64,000 nt of DNA from DASUAL01 sp035763805 (GTDB taxonomy: Bacteria > Gemmatimonadota > Gemmatimonadetes > Gemmatimonadales > GWC2-71-9). The position numbers and the translations under genes were made by a program. Numbering within the stretch: the first letter of the stretch is position 1; each line of letters opens with the position of its first letter. The notes beneath the pieces are model-generated. The model saw only the letters and a list, made by a program, of their open reading frames with translations. It was not told the DNA's origin and did not search any database. Shown here one piece after another: positions 48,581 through 57,122 of this stretch. The stretch spans positions 1 to 64,000 of the forward strand of contig DASUAL010000133.1 in NCBI GenBank assembly GCA_035763805.1, written 5' to 3'.

Positions 48581-49744
48581 TCAGCGGATCGCCTGGACCA
48601 CGGGCACGCGGGCGGCCCGCCGCGCCGGGAAGAACCCGCCCAGCACTCCCATCACCACGGCGAAGAGCAGGCCCGCGAGCAGCAGCCCCGGAGTCACGCG
48701 GAAGCTGAACGCGATCTCGCTGAAGCTCGCCCAGTTGGTCGTGCTCGTGACGATCCCATTGATGGGCAGCGCGAGCAGGCACCCCACCGCCCCGCCGATT
48801 CCAGCGATGATCGCGGACTCGAGGAGGAAGCTCGCGAGCACGTTCCGGGGATGGAAACCGAGCGTGAGCAGCACGGCGATCTCGGGCGCGCGCGCGGCCA
48901 CGGCCGCGTACATCGTGTTCACCGCGCCGAACACCGCTCCGACCGCCATGATGCTGGTGATCAGGATCGCGAGGATCCGGAGGATGCGGCCCAGGAGCTG
49001 CGATTGCTGCACGTAGAACGCCGACTCCCGGTGGGCGTCCACAGTGATGCGCTTGTCGTCTTCGAGGGAACGCTTCGCTTCCTCGAAGGCGGCGGGATCC
49101 CGCAGGCGGAACGTGACGGACTGGAACACCTGGCCGCGGAACACCGGCATGAACTGCTCATTCTCACCCCAGATTTCCGACTCGAACGCGGATCCGGCGG
49201 CCGTGAAGTGGCACACGACGGCCCAGTCGCGACCCGCAAAGCGCAACGATTCGCCGATGCCGGTGTTGGGGAAGCGGAGGACGATCCGGGTACCGAGGCA
49301 GATCTCCGAGCGGCCCGATTGGGGCTTTCGCCCCGCGACGACCTGCACGTTGGAGCGTACGCTCCACGCCTGGTCGCTGATCCCGCGGACGACCACGTTC
49401 GCCACCTGGGTTGTGTCGAACCGCTTGGGCAGCGGGATCAGAACGTACACTTCGGGGCTCACGAGCGGGCGCCCGTCGGCTCCGGCGGCGACGTGCGGCG
49501 ACGCGGTGAGAATGCGCGCGGCCTCGCGGCCAAGGCCGCTCGAGAGCTCCGAGTCAGCGCCTTTGCGGAGGACGAGCACGTTCCCATCGGAGCCTGTGCG
49601 GGCGAGCGCCGCGCGGAACCCGTTGGCCAGTGCCAACATCCCGATGAAGACCGCGACCACGAGCGCGACGCCCAGCGCCGTGAGCGCCGTGGACACGGGC
49701 CGCTGCAGCACACTGCGGACGTTGTAGAGGATGGGGATCTTCAT
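48581..49744 (-). CDS. ABC transporter permease (MacB/LolCE type), second copy
   Basis: A 387-residue FtsX-type permease: one N-terminal helix (L-T-A-L-G-V-A-L-V-V-A-V-F-I-G), a large extracytoplasmic domain (about 45-255), and three C-terminal helices, the last ending F-F-P-A-R-R-A-A-R-V-P-V-V-Q-A-I-R. This closing motif is typical of the family. ATG 49744 overlaps the first permease's stop. It forms a heterodimer candidate with the preceding permease and the LolD-like ATPase. Confidence 0.93.
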   Translation of the reverse strand: MKIPILYNVRSVLQRPVSTALTALGVALVVAVFIGMLALANGFRAALARTGSDGNVLVLRKGADSELSSGLGREAARILTASPHVAAGADGRPLVSPEVYVLIPLPKRFDTTQVANVVVRGISDQAWSVRSNVQVVAGRKPQSGRSEICLGTRIVLRFPNTGIGESLRFAGRDWAVVCHFTAAGSAFESEIWGENEQFMPVFRGQVFQSVTFRLRDPAAFEEAKRSLEDDKRITVDAHRESAFYVQQSQLLGRILRILAILITSIMAVGAVFGAVNTMYAAVAARAPEIAVLLTLGFHPRNVLASFLLESAIIAGIGGAVGCLLALPINGIVTSTTNWASFSEIAFSFRVTPGLLLAGLLFAVVMGVLGGFFPARRAARVPVVQAIR

Positions 49745-50883
49745 TCGACCCGCCGCAGTGCCTGCACGACGGGGAGGCGCGCCGCCCGGACGGCGGGGAC
49801 CAGCCCGCTCGCGAGCATGAGCAACAGCGCGATGGCGCCGCCCAGCGCGAGCGTGGCGCCCGTCACATCGAAGCCCGGCAGAAATCCGGCGGCGTTGAAG
49901 TTGGTCGCCTTGTAGAGCAGCTTCGCCCCGCCGAGTCCGAGCGCGGCACCGGTGACGGTGATGAGGCCCGCCTCGAGCATCACCAACCCGAACAGCCGGC
50001 GGTCCGAGAAGCCGATGGTCTTGAGCACGGCCACCTCACTCATGCGCTCGCGCGCGCTCATCATCATCGCGTTCGCGGTGACCAAGAGGATCGCGAACAC
50101 CACCGCCATGCCGATCGTGTTCATGAGCAGGCTCACGTTGCCCCACATGGTCGCGAAGCTCGCGTTGAACGCCTGCTCCGTCCCCGTCTTGGTCGCCGCG
50201 CTCGAGTTCTTGAACTGGTCGTCGATGGTCCTGGCAATCGGTGCGGCGTTGTTGGGGTCGTCGATCCGCAAGATGTACCAGCCGGCGATACCCGCGCGTC
50301 CAAGGCGCTCGTCGAGCAACTGGTGGTGAAACATCAACGCGTCGTCATTGATCACCGGATCCGTGGGCGTGTAGACGCCGCGAATCGTGAACGTCCAGTC
50401 GCCCGGGAAGATCGTGCCCTGGATGGTGACGTTCTGGCCCACGCGCCAGCCGAAGACGTCCAGCAGCCTGACCCCGATGAGCGCGCCCGAGCGATCCTGA
50501 AGGAACGCCTCACGCTGGTCGGCGGGGACCGACATCTCCGGGTACAGGTCCAGGTATGACTCCGCGTCCACCGCGAAATTCGCGAAGAAGCGCTTGCCGT
50601 CGCCGTAGCGACCGCCGAACCAGTTGGCCCAGGTCACTCCCTCCACACCGGGCACCGTCCGCAGCCGATTCGCGTAGCTGAGCGGGAGCGGGAACACGAT
50701 GCCCGTTGCGTTGGTCACAACCAGGCGCCGAGCGCTGCCGAACTGGGCCGCGAGACCGATCGTCGTCACGACGGTGCGGAGCGACGCGAACAGGAACAGC
50801 GCCAGGGCCACGCTCGCGATCGTGAGGAACGTGCGCCGCTTGTGGCGGCCCAGATTCGCCAGCACCAGCGGCAGGTATTTCAC
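49741..50883 (-). CDS. ABC transporter permease (MacB/LolCE type), first copy
   Basis: A 380-residue FtsX-type permease with the same topology: N-terminal helix (T-F-L-T-I-A-S-V-A-L-A-L-F-L), periplasmic domain, then three helices and the ending L-V-P-A-V-R-A-A-R-L-P-V-V-Q-A-L-R. ATG 50883 overlaps the ATPase stop as ATGA. Together with the second permease and ATPase it should extrude a substrate from the outer leaflet or periplasm by mechanotransmission, as in MacB. Confidence 0.93.
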   Translation of the reverse strand: MKYLPLVLANLGRHKRRTFLTIASVALALFLFASLRTVVTTIGLAAQFGSARRLVVTNATGIVFPLPLSYANRLRTVPGVEGVTWANWFGGRYGDGKRFFANFAVDAESYLDLYPEMSVPADQREAFLQDRSGALIGVRLLDVFGWRVGQNVTIQGTIFPGDWTFTIRGVYTPTDPVINDDALMFHHQLLDERLGRAGIAGWYILRIDDPNNAAPIARTIDDQFKNSSAATKTGTEQAFNASFATMWGNVSLLMNTIGMAVVFAILLVTANAMMMSARERMSEVAVLKTIGFSDRRLFGLVMLEAGLITVTGAALGLGGAKLLYKATNFNAAGFLPGFDVTGATLALGGAIALLLMLASGLVPAVRAARLPVVQALRRVE

Positions 50884-51557
50884 GGCACCGCCTCCAGCAC
50901 GCCCTTGTCCAGGTGGAGCACCGTCTTGGCTCGATCCGCCGCGTGGGCGTCGTGCGTCACGATGACGATGGTCTTGCCGAACTCGGCGTTCAGCCGCTGC
51001 AGCAGGGCGAGGACTTCCTGGGAGCTCTTGGCGTCGAGCTGTCCGGTCGGCTCGTCCAGGAGGATGAGAGTCGGGTCGCCCACGATGGCGCGCGCGATGG
51101 CCGTGCGTTGCTCCTGACCGCCGGAGAGCTGGCGCGGATAGTGATGCATCCGGTCCTCGAGCCCCACGACCCCGAGCGCGATGCGCACACGTTCATCGCG
51201 CTCCTTCTTGGAGAGGCGCGTAAGCAGGAGCGGCAGCTCCACATTCTGATAGGCCGTAAGCACCGGCAACAGGTTGAACTGCTGGAACACGAAGCCGATG
51301 TGGCGGGAGCGCCAGGGCGCGAGCGCCGTCGCGCTCATCGCGCTCACCTCTGCGCCCGCCACCCGCACGGTGCCGCTGCTCGGCTTATCGAGCCCGGCGA
51401 TCAGGTTGAGCAGGGTCGACTTGCCCGAGCCGGACGGCCCCATGAGGGCCGTGAAGCTGCCCTCCGGAACGTCGAGGGACAGCCCGGTGAACACGTCGAT
51501 CCGCTGGGAATCGCGTTGGAACGCTTTGTACAGGTCGCGGATCTCGACCAATGCCAT
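50880..51557 (-). CDS. ABC transporter ATPase (LolD/MacB type)
   Basis: A 225-residue ATPase with Walker A G-P-S-G-S-G-K-S-T, Q-loop V-F-Q-Q-F-N-L-L-P, signature L-S-G-G-Q-E-Q-R, Walker B L-I-L-L-D-E-P-T-G and switch V-T-H-D. The signature is followed by T-A-I-A-R-A as in LolD/MacB proteins. It energises the two permeases downstream, to which it is coupled by ATGA overlap. The adaptor gene is 21 bases upstream. Confidence 0.95.
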   Translation of the reverse strand: MALVEIRDLYKAFQRDSQRIDVFTGLSLDVPEGSFTALMGPSGSGKSTLLNLIAGLDKPSSGTVRVAGAEVSAMSATALAPWRSRHIGFVFQQFNLLPVLTAYQNVELPLLLTRLSKKERDERVRIALGVVGLEDRMHHYPRQLSGGQEQRTAIARAIVGDPTLILLDEPTGQLDAKSSQEVLALLQRLNAEFGKTIVIVTHDAHAADRAKTVLHLDKGVLEAVP

Positions 51558-51578
51558 GAGTCGCTCGCGAGTGAGAGG

Positions 51579-52838
51579 TTACGGATTGGTTAGCAGTACG
51601 CGCATTCCAGCCCGCGGGGTTTCGACCCCGCCGACCAGCACCAGCTCGCCGCCCGCCAGGCCGGAGCGAATCTCCCGAAAGCCCCCGCTCACCGGGCCCG
51701 CCTCCACGGATCGAGTCTCGAGCCGGCCTTGCCGGATCAGCCAGACCACCGTCCGCCCGTCCTGCTCCCGCACAGCCGCGGCGGGCACCCGGATCCGCGG
51801 CGCCGCGACCACCGCGGGTCGCCCGGAGGCCGTGTCCGGCTCCAAGAAGTCCACCCGCGCGCCCATCTCCGGAAGGATGCGCGGATCGTGGTCCAAGATG
51901 CTCACCTTGACCTGCACCGTCGCCCGCTGCCGGTCGGCGGTGGGCACGACCTGGCGCACGGTGCCACGGAACGCCGTGTCGGGGTAGGCGTCGAGCGTGA
52001 TCCGGGCGGTCTGGCCGCGCCGCACGCGGGCGATGTACGCCTCGTTCACGTCCACCTCGACCTCGAGCGTGGTCAAGTCGGCCATCGTCACGACCGCGCC
52101 CCGGGTGAGGCCGCCGCCGACCGAGGGTGCCACCACCTCCCCCACCTCCGCCTCCTTGCGGAGCACGGTTCCGGTGAACGGGGCGAGCACCAGCGTGTTC
52201 TCGAGGCTGGCCTGGGCGAAGCGGAGCCCCGCCTCCGCCGCTTCAATCCGCGCCTGAGCCGATCGGGCCCGCGCGTCGGCCTGCGCCGCACGGCTCTCAG
52301 CCGCGTCGACATCCTGTGGCGACACGAGCTGGGCGTTACGGGCGCGAATGTCCTGCAGGCGGCGCGCCTCGCGCTGCAGCTGGTCGCGGTCGGCCTCCGC
52401 CTCGATGAGCTGGGCGCGCGCGCTCGCCACGTTGGCCTCGGCCTGCGACACCTGCGCCTGATAGTCGGCGTTCTCGAGGCGTGCGATCACCTCGCCCCGG
52501 CGCACGTACGACCCTTCGCTGACGCCCAGGTAGGCGAGCCGGCCCGCCACCTTGGCCGATACGGAGGCGCGTGTGCGCGCCACGACATACCCGTTGGCCG
52601 TGACCGCAGTCGCGCCCGCCCCGCTCCCTCCGCCACCCGGCCCGGCGTCGAGCGCCGTCGCCACGACCGCCTGGACGGGCACACCTGAGCCCCGTCGCGC
52701 CACGACGACCGCCACGCCGATGATGACGACAGCGGCGACCGCCAGCAGGACATTGCGGCGTAGCGCCCGGCGCAGCGCGGGCGACGGCGCGTCGCGGTCG
52801 ATGCGCAGCCTCGAGAGGTCGTGACCAGCCGTGGTCAT
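51579..52838 (-). CDS. Efflux adaptor (HlyD/MacA-type membrane fusion protein)
   Basis: A 419-residue protein from ATG 52838; the open frame extends further upstream but the first M that precedes the anchor is chosen. An N-terminal helix (L-L-A-V-A-A-V-V-I-I-G-V-A-V-V) anchors it. A lipoyl-like half-motif G-Y-V-V-A-R-T-R-A-S-V-S-A-K is followed by a long helical hairpin (about 120-230) and beta-barrel region (F-T-G-T-V-L-R-K-E-A-E-V-G). It bridges the permeases with an outer-membrane channel. A run of Gly/Ser (about 70-80) is probably a linker. Confidence 0.9.
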   Translation of the reverse strand: MTTAGHDLSRLRIDRDAPSPALRRALRRNVLLAVAAVVIIGVAVVVARRGSGVPVQAVVATALDAGPGGGGSGAGATAVTANGYVVARTRASVSAKVAGRLAYLGVSEGSYVRRGEVIARLENADYQAQVSQAEANVASARAQLIEAEADRDQLQREARRLQDIRARNAQLVSPQDVDAAESRAAQADARARSAQARIEAAEAGLRFAQASLENTLVLAPFTGTVLRKEAEVGEVVAPSVGGGLTRGAVVTMADLTTLEVEVDVNEAYIARVRRGQTARITLDAYPDTAFRGTVRQVVPTADRQRATVQVKVSILDHDPRILPEMGARVDFLEPDTASGRPAVVAAPRIRVPAAAVREQDGRTVVWLIRQGRLETRSVEAGPVSGGFREIRSGLAGGELVLVGGVETPRAGMRVLLTNP

Positions 52839-52946
52839 GCGCGGGAATGTAAGACCGAGGGCCGTGTTGACACCAGGAATAGAGCGCGGCACCACGGCGA
52901 CCTGGAGGCGCCCTAGCGGCCCCGCAGCCGAGGCATCATGGTTCAC

Positions 52947-53924
52947 CCGATGCCTGGGCGGCGTACAATCCCTTCCTCGTTGCCCTCTCGGCGCTGATCG
53001 CCGTTTGGGCATCCTATGATGCCTTGCAGCTGGCCGGCCGCGCGAGCGTGGCCACTGCCCGTGCCTACCCTATTGGGCTGACCGCTGGCTCGCTCGCGAT
53101 GGGAATGGGGATCTGGAGCATGCATTTCGTGGCGATGCTCGCCCTGCGACGTCCGGTGTCGGTGAGGTACAGCGTGGCGCTGGTCACGCTGTCCGTCGTC
53201 GTGGCCGGCTGCGTCGTCCGTGGCGTTCGTGCTCGTCACCAGAGAGGCCATGGGCCACCCCTTGTTCTGGGCAGGCTGCGTGGGAATGGGCCTGGCGATC
53301 TCCGGAATGCACTACTCGGTCGCGATCGCCATCGTCGCATCGTTCGCCGCGCTGCGGCCTCGCGACGGTCGTCGCCCTGGGTACGGCCGCCATGCTCGGG
53401 ATGGCGCAGCTCGGGGTGATTGTCAGTCGGCGCGAAGAGCAGTCCGGCAGAGCGACGAGCGACTTCAGTTGCCGGTCGATCGAGTCCAACAGTATGCGAT
53501 CCTCATGCTCGATCCTGAGGGACGCGTGAGCAGCTGGAACGGCGGCGCGCAGCGGATCAAGGGATACGAAGCGAAGGAAATCGTCGGTCAGCACTTCTCG
53601 CGCTTCTATAACCGCTGAAGATGTCGCCGAGGGCAAACCGCAACGAGCGCTTGAGACGGCCGCGGTGCGAGGCTGGTTCGAAGACGAGGGCTGGCGCATC
53701 CGGAAGGGCGGCTCGCGTTTTTGGGCCACCGTCCTGATTACCACGATTCGCGACTCCACGGGCGCCCTCGTCGGGTTCTCGAAGGTCACGCGCGACATCA
53801 CCGAGTGCAGACGGCAAGGGCCACAAGGAGATCGCCGCCGCCTTGTCCGTCAGTCCGAAGACCATCGGTACCTATGATCTCATTCGGTACGCCGTGGAAC
53901 ACGACCTCAAGCCATAGGTCGATT
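52947..53924 (+). pseudogene. Decayed MHYT-PAS sensor with LuxR-type tail
   Basis: Conserved blocks occur in order but in different frames. MHYT: N-P-F-L-V-A-L-S-A-L-I-A-V and M-G-I-W-S-M-H-F-V-A-M-L-A-L (about 52960-53200). A second MHYT block, G-L-A-I-S-G-M-H-Y-S-V-A, is in the next frame (53220-53345), and a third piece, A-L-G-T-A-A-M-L-G-M-A-Q-L-G, in another (about 53370-53430). PAS: V-Q-Q-Y-A-I-L-M-L-D-P-E-G-R, then Y-E-A-K-E-I-V-G-Q-H-F-S-R-F-Y, with an extra base before E-D-V-A-E-G-K-P and W-F-E-D-E-G-W-R-I-R. A LuxR-type piece G-H-K-E-I-A-A-A-L-S-V-S-P-K-T-I ends at 53918. At least four frame breaks and one internal deletion make it non-functional. Confidence 0.8.
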
Positions 53925-53934
53925 CCCGACACGC

Positions 53935-54104
53935 GCAGGGAATCGCGCACACCGGCAGTTCGAGCTTGCGGACAGCGGAAGCGAATCAGCGTGAAAGCCG
54001 TCGAGCTCCACCGCAGCGAGCCGATGAAGCGGCTCGGGATCGCCCACGTGGCCGGCCTCGTGCGCTACGCCGTGCGGGCGGGGCTCGTTTCGCAAGCGAG
54101 CTGA
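53935..54104 (+). pseudogene. Remnant of a second LuxR-type response-regulator C-terminus
   Basis: The end of the frame that stops at 54104 reads V-K-A-V-E-L-H-R-S-E-P-M-K-R-L-G-I and G-L-V-R-Y-A-V-R-A-G-L, the last two helices of a LuxR-type helix-turn-helix. Nothing upstream supplies the start of such a domain. It is a separate remnant from the previous one, since both carry a version of the final helix. Confidence 0.65.
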
Positions 54105-54116
54105 GCGGCCGCGCGC

Positions 54117-54623
54117 TCAACCCCGCAGGCCCGCGAACAGGGCGACGACCGCGATCACGACCCCCAACGCCATCTTGGCCGCTGCCGCCGCCGCCCGGCC
54201 GAGCACGGCGCCCCACCCGGCTCCAACGGCGGCGTCCGCTCGCTGGGCCCGCGAGTACTCGAACACCGCCGCGCCCACGAACGACCCGACGAACCCCCCT
54301 AGCACCGACCCGAGGACCGGCACGGGGACGCCGACCACGGCACCGACCAGGCCGCCGAGCAGCGCTCCCCAACCGGCCCGGCTCGATCCCCCGTAACGCC
54401 GCGCGACGCGGAACCCCGCCCACGTCTCGACGATCTCGCCGAGCAGCGCCAGCGCCATCACGAGCGCAATGATCCCCGGGGTAACCGATCGGAAGCCCGT
54501 GAGCCAGCCATGGGCCAGGACGCCGAGCGCCATGACCCACAGTCCGGGGAGTCCCAAGGGCACGAGTAGCAGGCCGGCGACCGTGCAGGCGACGAGGATC
54601 AGAACGGCCGCGACGTCACCCAC
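54117..54623 (-). CDS. DUF456 family membrane protein
   Basis: A 168-residue protein from GTG 54623, which lies eight bases into the end of the kinase remnant. Five or so hydrophobic helices with the family pattern G-L-P-G-L-W-V-M-A-L-G, E-I-V-E-T-W-A-G-F-R-V-A-R-R-Y-G-G-S-S-R-A-G-W-G-A-L-L-G-G and a run of G-x3-G repeats. Function of DUF456 is not known. It is the only intact gene between the two decayed sensor regions. Confidence 0.82.
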   Translation of the reverse strand: MGDVAAVLILVACTVAGLLLVPLGLPGLWVMALGVLAHGWLTGFRSVTPGIIALVMALALLGEIVETWAGFRVARRYGGSSRAGWGALLGGLVGAVVGVPVPVLGSVLGGFVGSFVGAAVFEYSRAQRADAAVGAGWGAVLGRAAAAAAKMALGVVIAVVALFAGLRG

Positions 54624-55240
54624 CGCCGGGAACGTCCTGCGACTCGCCGCCCCGCTGCCGCGGAATCGGCAGCTCCAGGGTAAAGGCACTGCCCGCGCCC
54701 ACGGCGAGGCCCATCCCGGAGCCCGAGCCGGGCGGCTTCGTCGTAAACCCTGCTTCGAAGATCCGATCGAGATGCTCGGGCGCGATCCCCACGCCTCGGT
54801 CGCGAACCGTCAGACGGAGCGTGTCGCCGGCTTGGTCGAGCGTGACCTCGACCCTCTCACGGCCTCTCGAAGCATCCACGGCGTTGCGGATGAGATTCGT
54901 GACGACCTGATAGAGCGCACTCGGCTCCCCGTAGAGAAAGGCCGAGTCGACGGCGGTTTCCCATTTGAGGGCCACGCCGCTCTTCCGGGCGAGCGGGCGC
55001 TCGAGCGTCAGGGGAGCCCCACTGCCAGAGGGTGGCTTCAAGATCGAGTTTCGTGGCGTGAGGAGGCGGATTGGGCAGACCGCTCACGAGCGGGGTGACG
55101 CCTGTCGTGGCGGACACCTCCCACAGCGTGACGACGCGACCCTGCAGCGCGGCGCCCGCCTGCCGTAGCACTTCGCGCTGGTGCTGCTCCCGGGCACTCA
55201 CCGCCGTTTCCTTTGCTCCGATTCGACGGCCGCTGAACAT
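54616..55240 (-). pseudogene. Decayed sensor histidine kinase (sensor piece plus truncated HATPase)
   Basis: The upstream frame (from ATG 55240) has R-E-V-L-R-Q-A-G-A-A-L-Q and T-L-W-E-V-S-A-T-T-G-V-T-P-L, a sensor-type start. The frame shifts near 55030 into a HATPase domain: N-L-I-R-N-A-V-D-A-S, then D-R-G-V-G-I-A-P and F-E-A-G-F-T-T-K. The H-box domain is missing, and after G-S-G-M-G-L about 25 residues of the ATPase fold are absent before S-A-F-T-L-E-L-P. It is thus a remnant with a frameshift and two deletions. Confidence 0.75.
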
Positions 55241-55271
55241 GCAGGTCCACGTGGAATCCGGCTAGGACCTG

Positions 55272-55457
55272 CTATGCCTCCGCCGCCGCGTCTCCGAGGG
55301 GCGCGTCGAGCACCTCGCGAACCCTCGTGATGAGCTGCCGGCTGGTGAACGGTTTCCCCAGGAACGCCGTGGAAGGCTCGACGATCTCGTTCTGGAACAC
55401 GGCTTCGGCCGCCAGCGCGGACGCCCGTGAAGCGGGGCCCGGGCTTCGCGGTGCCAC
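55272..55457 (-). pseudogene. Receiver-domain remnant
   Basis: A 61-codon frame ends F-L-G-K-P-F-T-S-R-Q-L-I-T-R-V-R-E-V-L-D, the last strand and helix of a receiver domain with the conserved K-P. The phosphoacceptor part is missing; only N-E-I-V-E-P-S-T-A precedes it. It probably belonged to the neighbouring hybrid kinase remnant. Confidence 0.6.
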
Positions 55458-55862
55458 TCAGCGAGCGACGGCTTTGCGTTCCCGCACCAGCAACGCAGCG
55501 TCGAGCCAGGCCGCGAGCTGCTCGACGCGGAAGGGTTTGCGGAAGACGGTGCAGCGCTGGAGCTCGAGCCAGGGCCGGACGTCGGGCGCGTCGGCATCCC
55601 CCGTCATCACGGCAATCCGCCCCTCGAGCTGCGGCCAGCGGTGCACGATGGCGAGGTATAGGGCGAGTCCCGACATCGTCGGCAGGCGCACATCCAGCAG
55701 CACCGCGTCCACGGGCCCGCCGGCGAGGAGCGCATAGGCCGTGTCCGCCTCCGCGGCGGTGAGGACGCGACACCCCATGGCGACAAGGGCGCTCTGGAGC
55801 GCGCCTCGGAGCGTGAAGTCGTCATCCACGATCAGCACGGTGCTGCGCGGTGTGGCCTTCAT
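55458..55862 (-). CDS. Single-domain response regulator
   Basis: A 134-residue intact receiver. Acidic pocket V-D-D-D, phosphoacceptor V-L-L-D-V-R-L-P-T-M-S-G, switch threonine V-M-T-G-D and conserved lysine F-R-K-P-F are all there. It has no output domain. The partner kinase may be lost, since the adjacent kinase and receiver sequences are decayed. ATG 55862. The 207 bases from here to 56069 contain no gene that I can support. Confidence 0.9.
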   Translation of the reverse strand: MKATPRSTVLIVDDDFTLRGALQSALVAMGCRVLTAAEADTAYALLAGGPVDAVLLDVRLPTMSGLALYLAIVHRWPQLEGRIAVMTGDADAPDVRPWLELQRCTVFRKPFRVEQLAAWLDAALLVRERKAVAR

Positions 55863-56069
55863 ACTTCTGACGATGGCGGCGGCTGGGCCAAAAGGACGTG
55901 AGGCAGGTCACACAGCATCGCGGGCCGTGCACACAACCGCTCGCAAGGGCTCGCGCAAATGCCACGGAGGAAACGGGTTTCGCACGCCGGCCCCGCGGCC
56001 GGAACGACCTGGTCCCGAGCGGCCGGGACCGCGAAATTGCGTTGTCTCCTCGCTTCGGAGGCCAGCCGT

Positions 56070-57122
56070 ATGGACCTGAAACGATTGAGCGGGTTGGTCG
56101 CCTGCGTCGGGGGACTCGGCGTGGCCGCGCCCGCGCCCGGACAGCAGCCCCCGGCCACGCTGACGGAATTCCTGCAACGTCGCATCGGCCTCGACTCGGC
56201 GCAGCTCGCCGCGGTGGCCCGAGGCCGGGCCGTGGCGAAGGTCCTCGACACCCAGGACAAGCGAGACGTCGCGGTGTTCGCGATCATCACCGCCCGCGTG
56301 CCGCGCGACGTCTACGTCCGACGTGTGCAGGACTTCCCGACCTCGCTGCGCACGCCCACCCGCACCCAGTTCGGCATCTTCAGCGACCCGGCGACCGCGG
56401 CCGACCTCGCGGCCTTGACCGTCGACAGCCGCGATATCGCGGATCTGAAGGACTGCCGGCCCGGGAACTGTAAGGTCAAGCTGCCGGCGACCGAGATGCG
56501 ACGGATCCGAGAGGAGATCGATTGGAAGGCGGGCGACGTGCAGGCGCAGGTGGACGCCTATGCGCGGCGGCGCCTGCTGGAGTACGTCACCGACTACCGC
56601 GCGCGCGGGGACACGGCGATGGTAGTGTACGACGACCGCGGCAACGTCCGCGCGAGCGATGCCTTCGCCGCACTGCTGGGGCAGTCACCATACGTGTACG
56701 AGTACGCCCCCTCCTTCCATAAGTACCTCGCGACGTATCCGCACGGGAAGCTCGACGGCCTCACCGAGGTGCTGTTCTGGTCGGACGAGGCGCTGCCCCG
56801 CCTGAAGCCGATTCTCAGCATCACTCACCTGGCGGTGTACGCGCCGCCTGAGCTGCCCGGGGCGACCCTCGTGGCGGCCAAGCAGATCTACGCGGATCAC
56901 TACTTCGAGGCCGCCTTCGAGCTCTTGACCGTCATCGACCGGCCCACCTCGGCAGGAGAGGCGGGGATTTATCTGGTGCTGCTGCGGCGGTTTCGCTTCG
57001 ACGACCTCCCGAGCGGCGGGCTCATCAACATCCGGGGCAAGGTCGTCGGAAAGCTGCGCGATCAGGCGCGCGCCGACCTGGAGCGAGCGACACAGGATCC
57101 GGCAGCCCCGGTCCCTGACTAG
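56070..57122 (+). CDS. Exported protein of unknown function
   Basis: A 350-residue protein from ATG 56070 with a short export signal (L-S-G-L-V-A-C-V-G-G-L-G-V-A-A-P-A-P-G-Q). The mature part has L-T-E-F-L-Q-R-R-I-G-L-D, two cysteines in D-C-R-P-G-N-C-K, and an extended middle V-L-F-W-S-D-E-A-L-P-R-L-K-P. No catalytic motif is recognised. It resembles conserved proteins of unknown function in related bacteria in style only. Its stop overlaps the stop of the convergent UPF0182 gene by four bases. Confidence 0.7.
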   Translation: MDLKRLSGLVACVGGLGVAAPAPGQQPPATLTEFLQRRIGLDSAQLAAVARGRAVAKVLDTQDKRDVAVFAIITARVPRDVYVRRVQDFPTSLRTPTRTQFGIFSDPATAADLAALTVDSRDIADLKDCRPGNCKVKLPATEMRRIREEIDWKAGDVQAQVDAYARRRLLEYVTDYRARGDTAMVVYDDRGNVRASDAFAALLGQSPYVYEYAPSFHKYLATYPHGKLDGLTEVLFWSDEALPRLKPILSITHLAVYAPPELPGATLVAAKQIYADHYFEAAFELLTVIDRPTSAGEAGIYLVLLRRFRFDDLPSGGLINIRGKVVGKLRDQARADLERATQDPAAPVPD

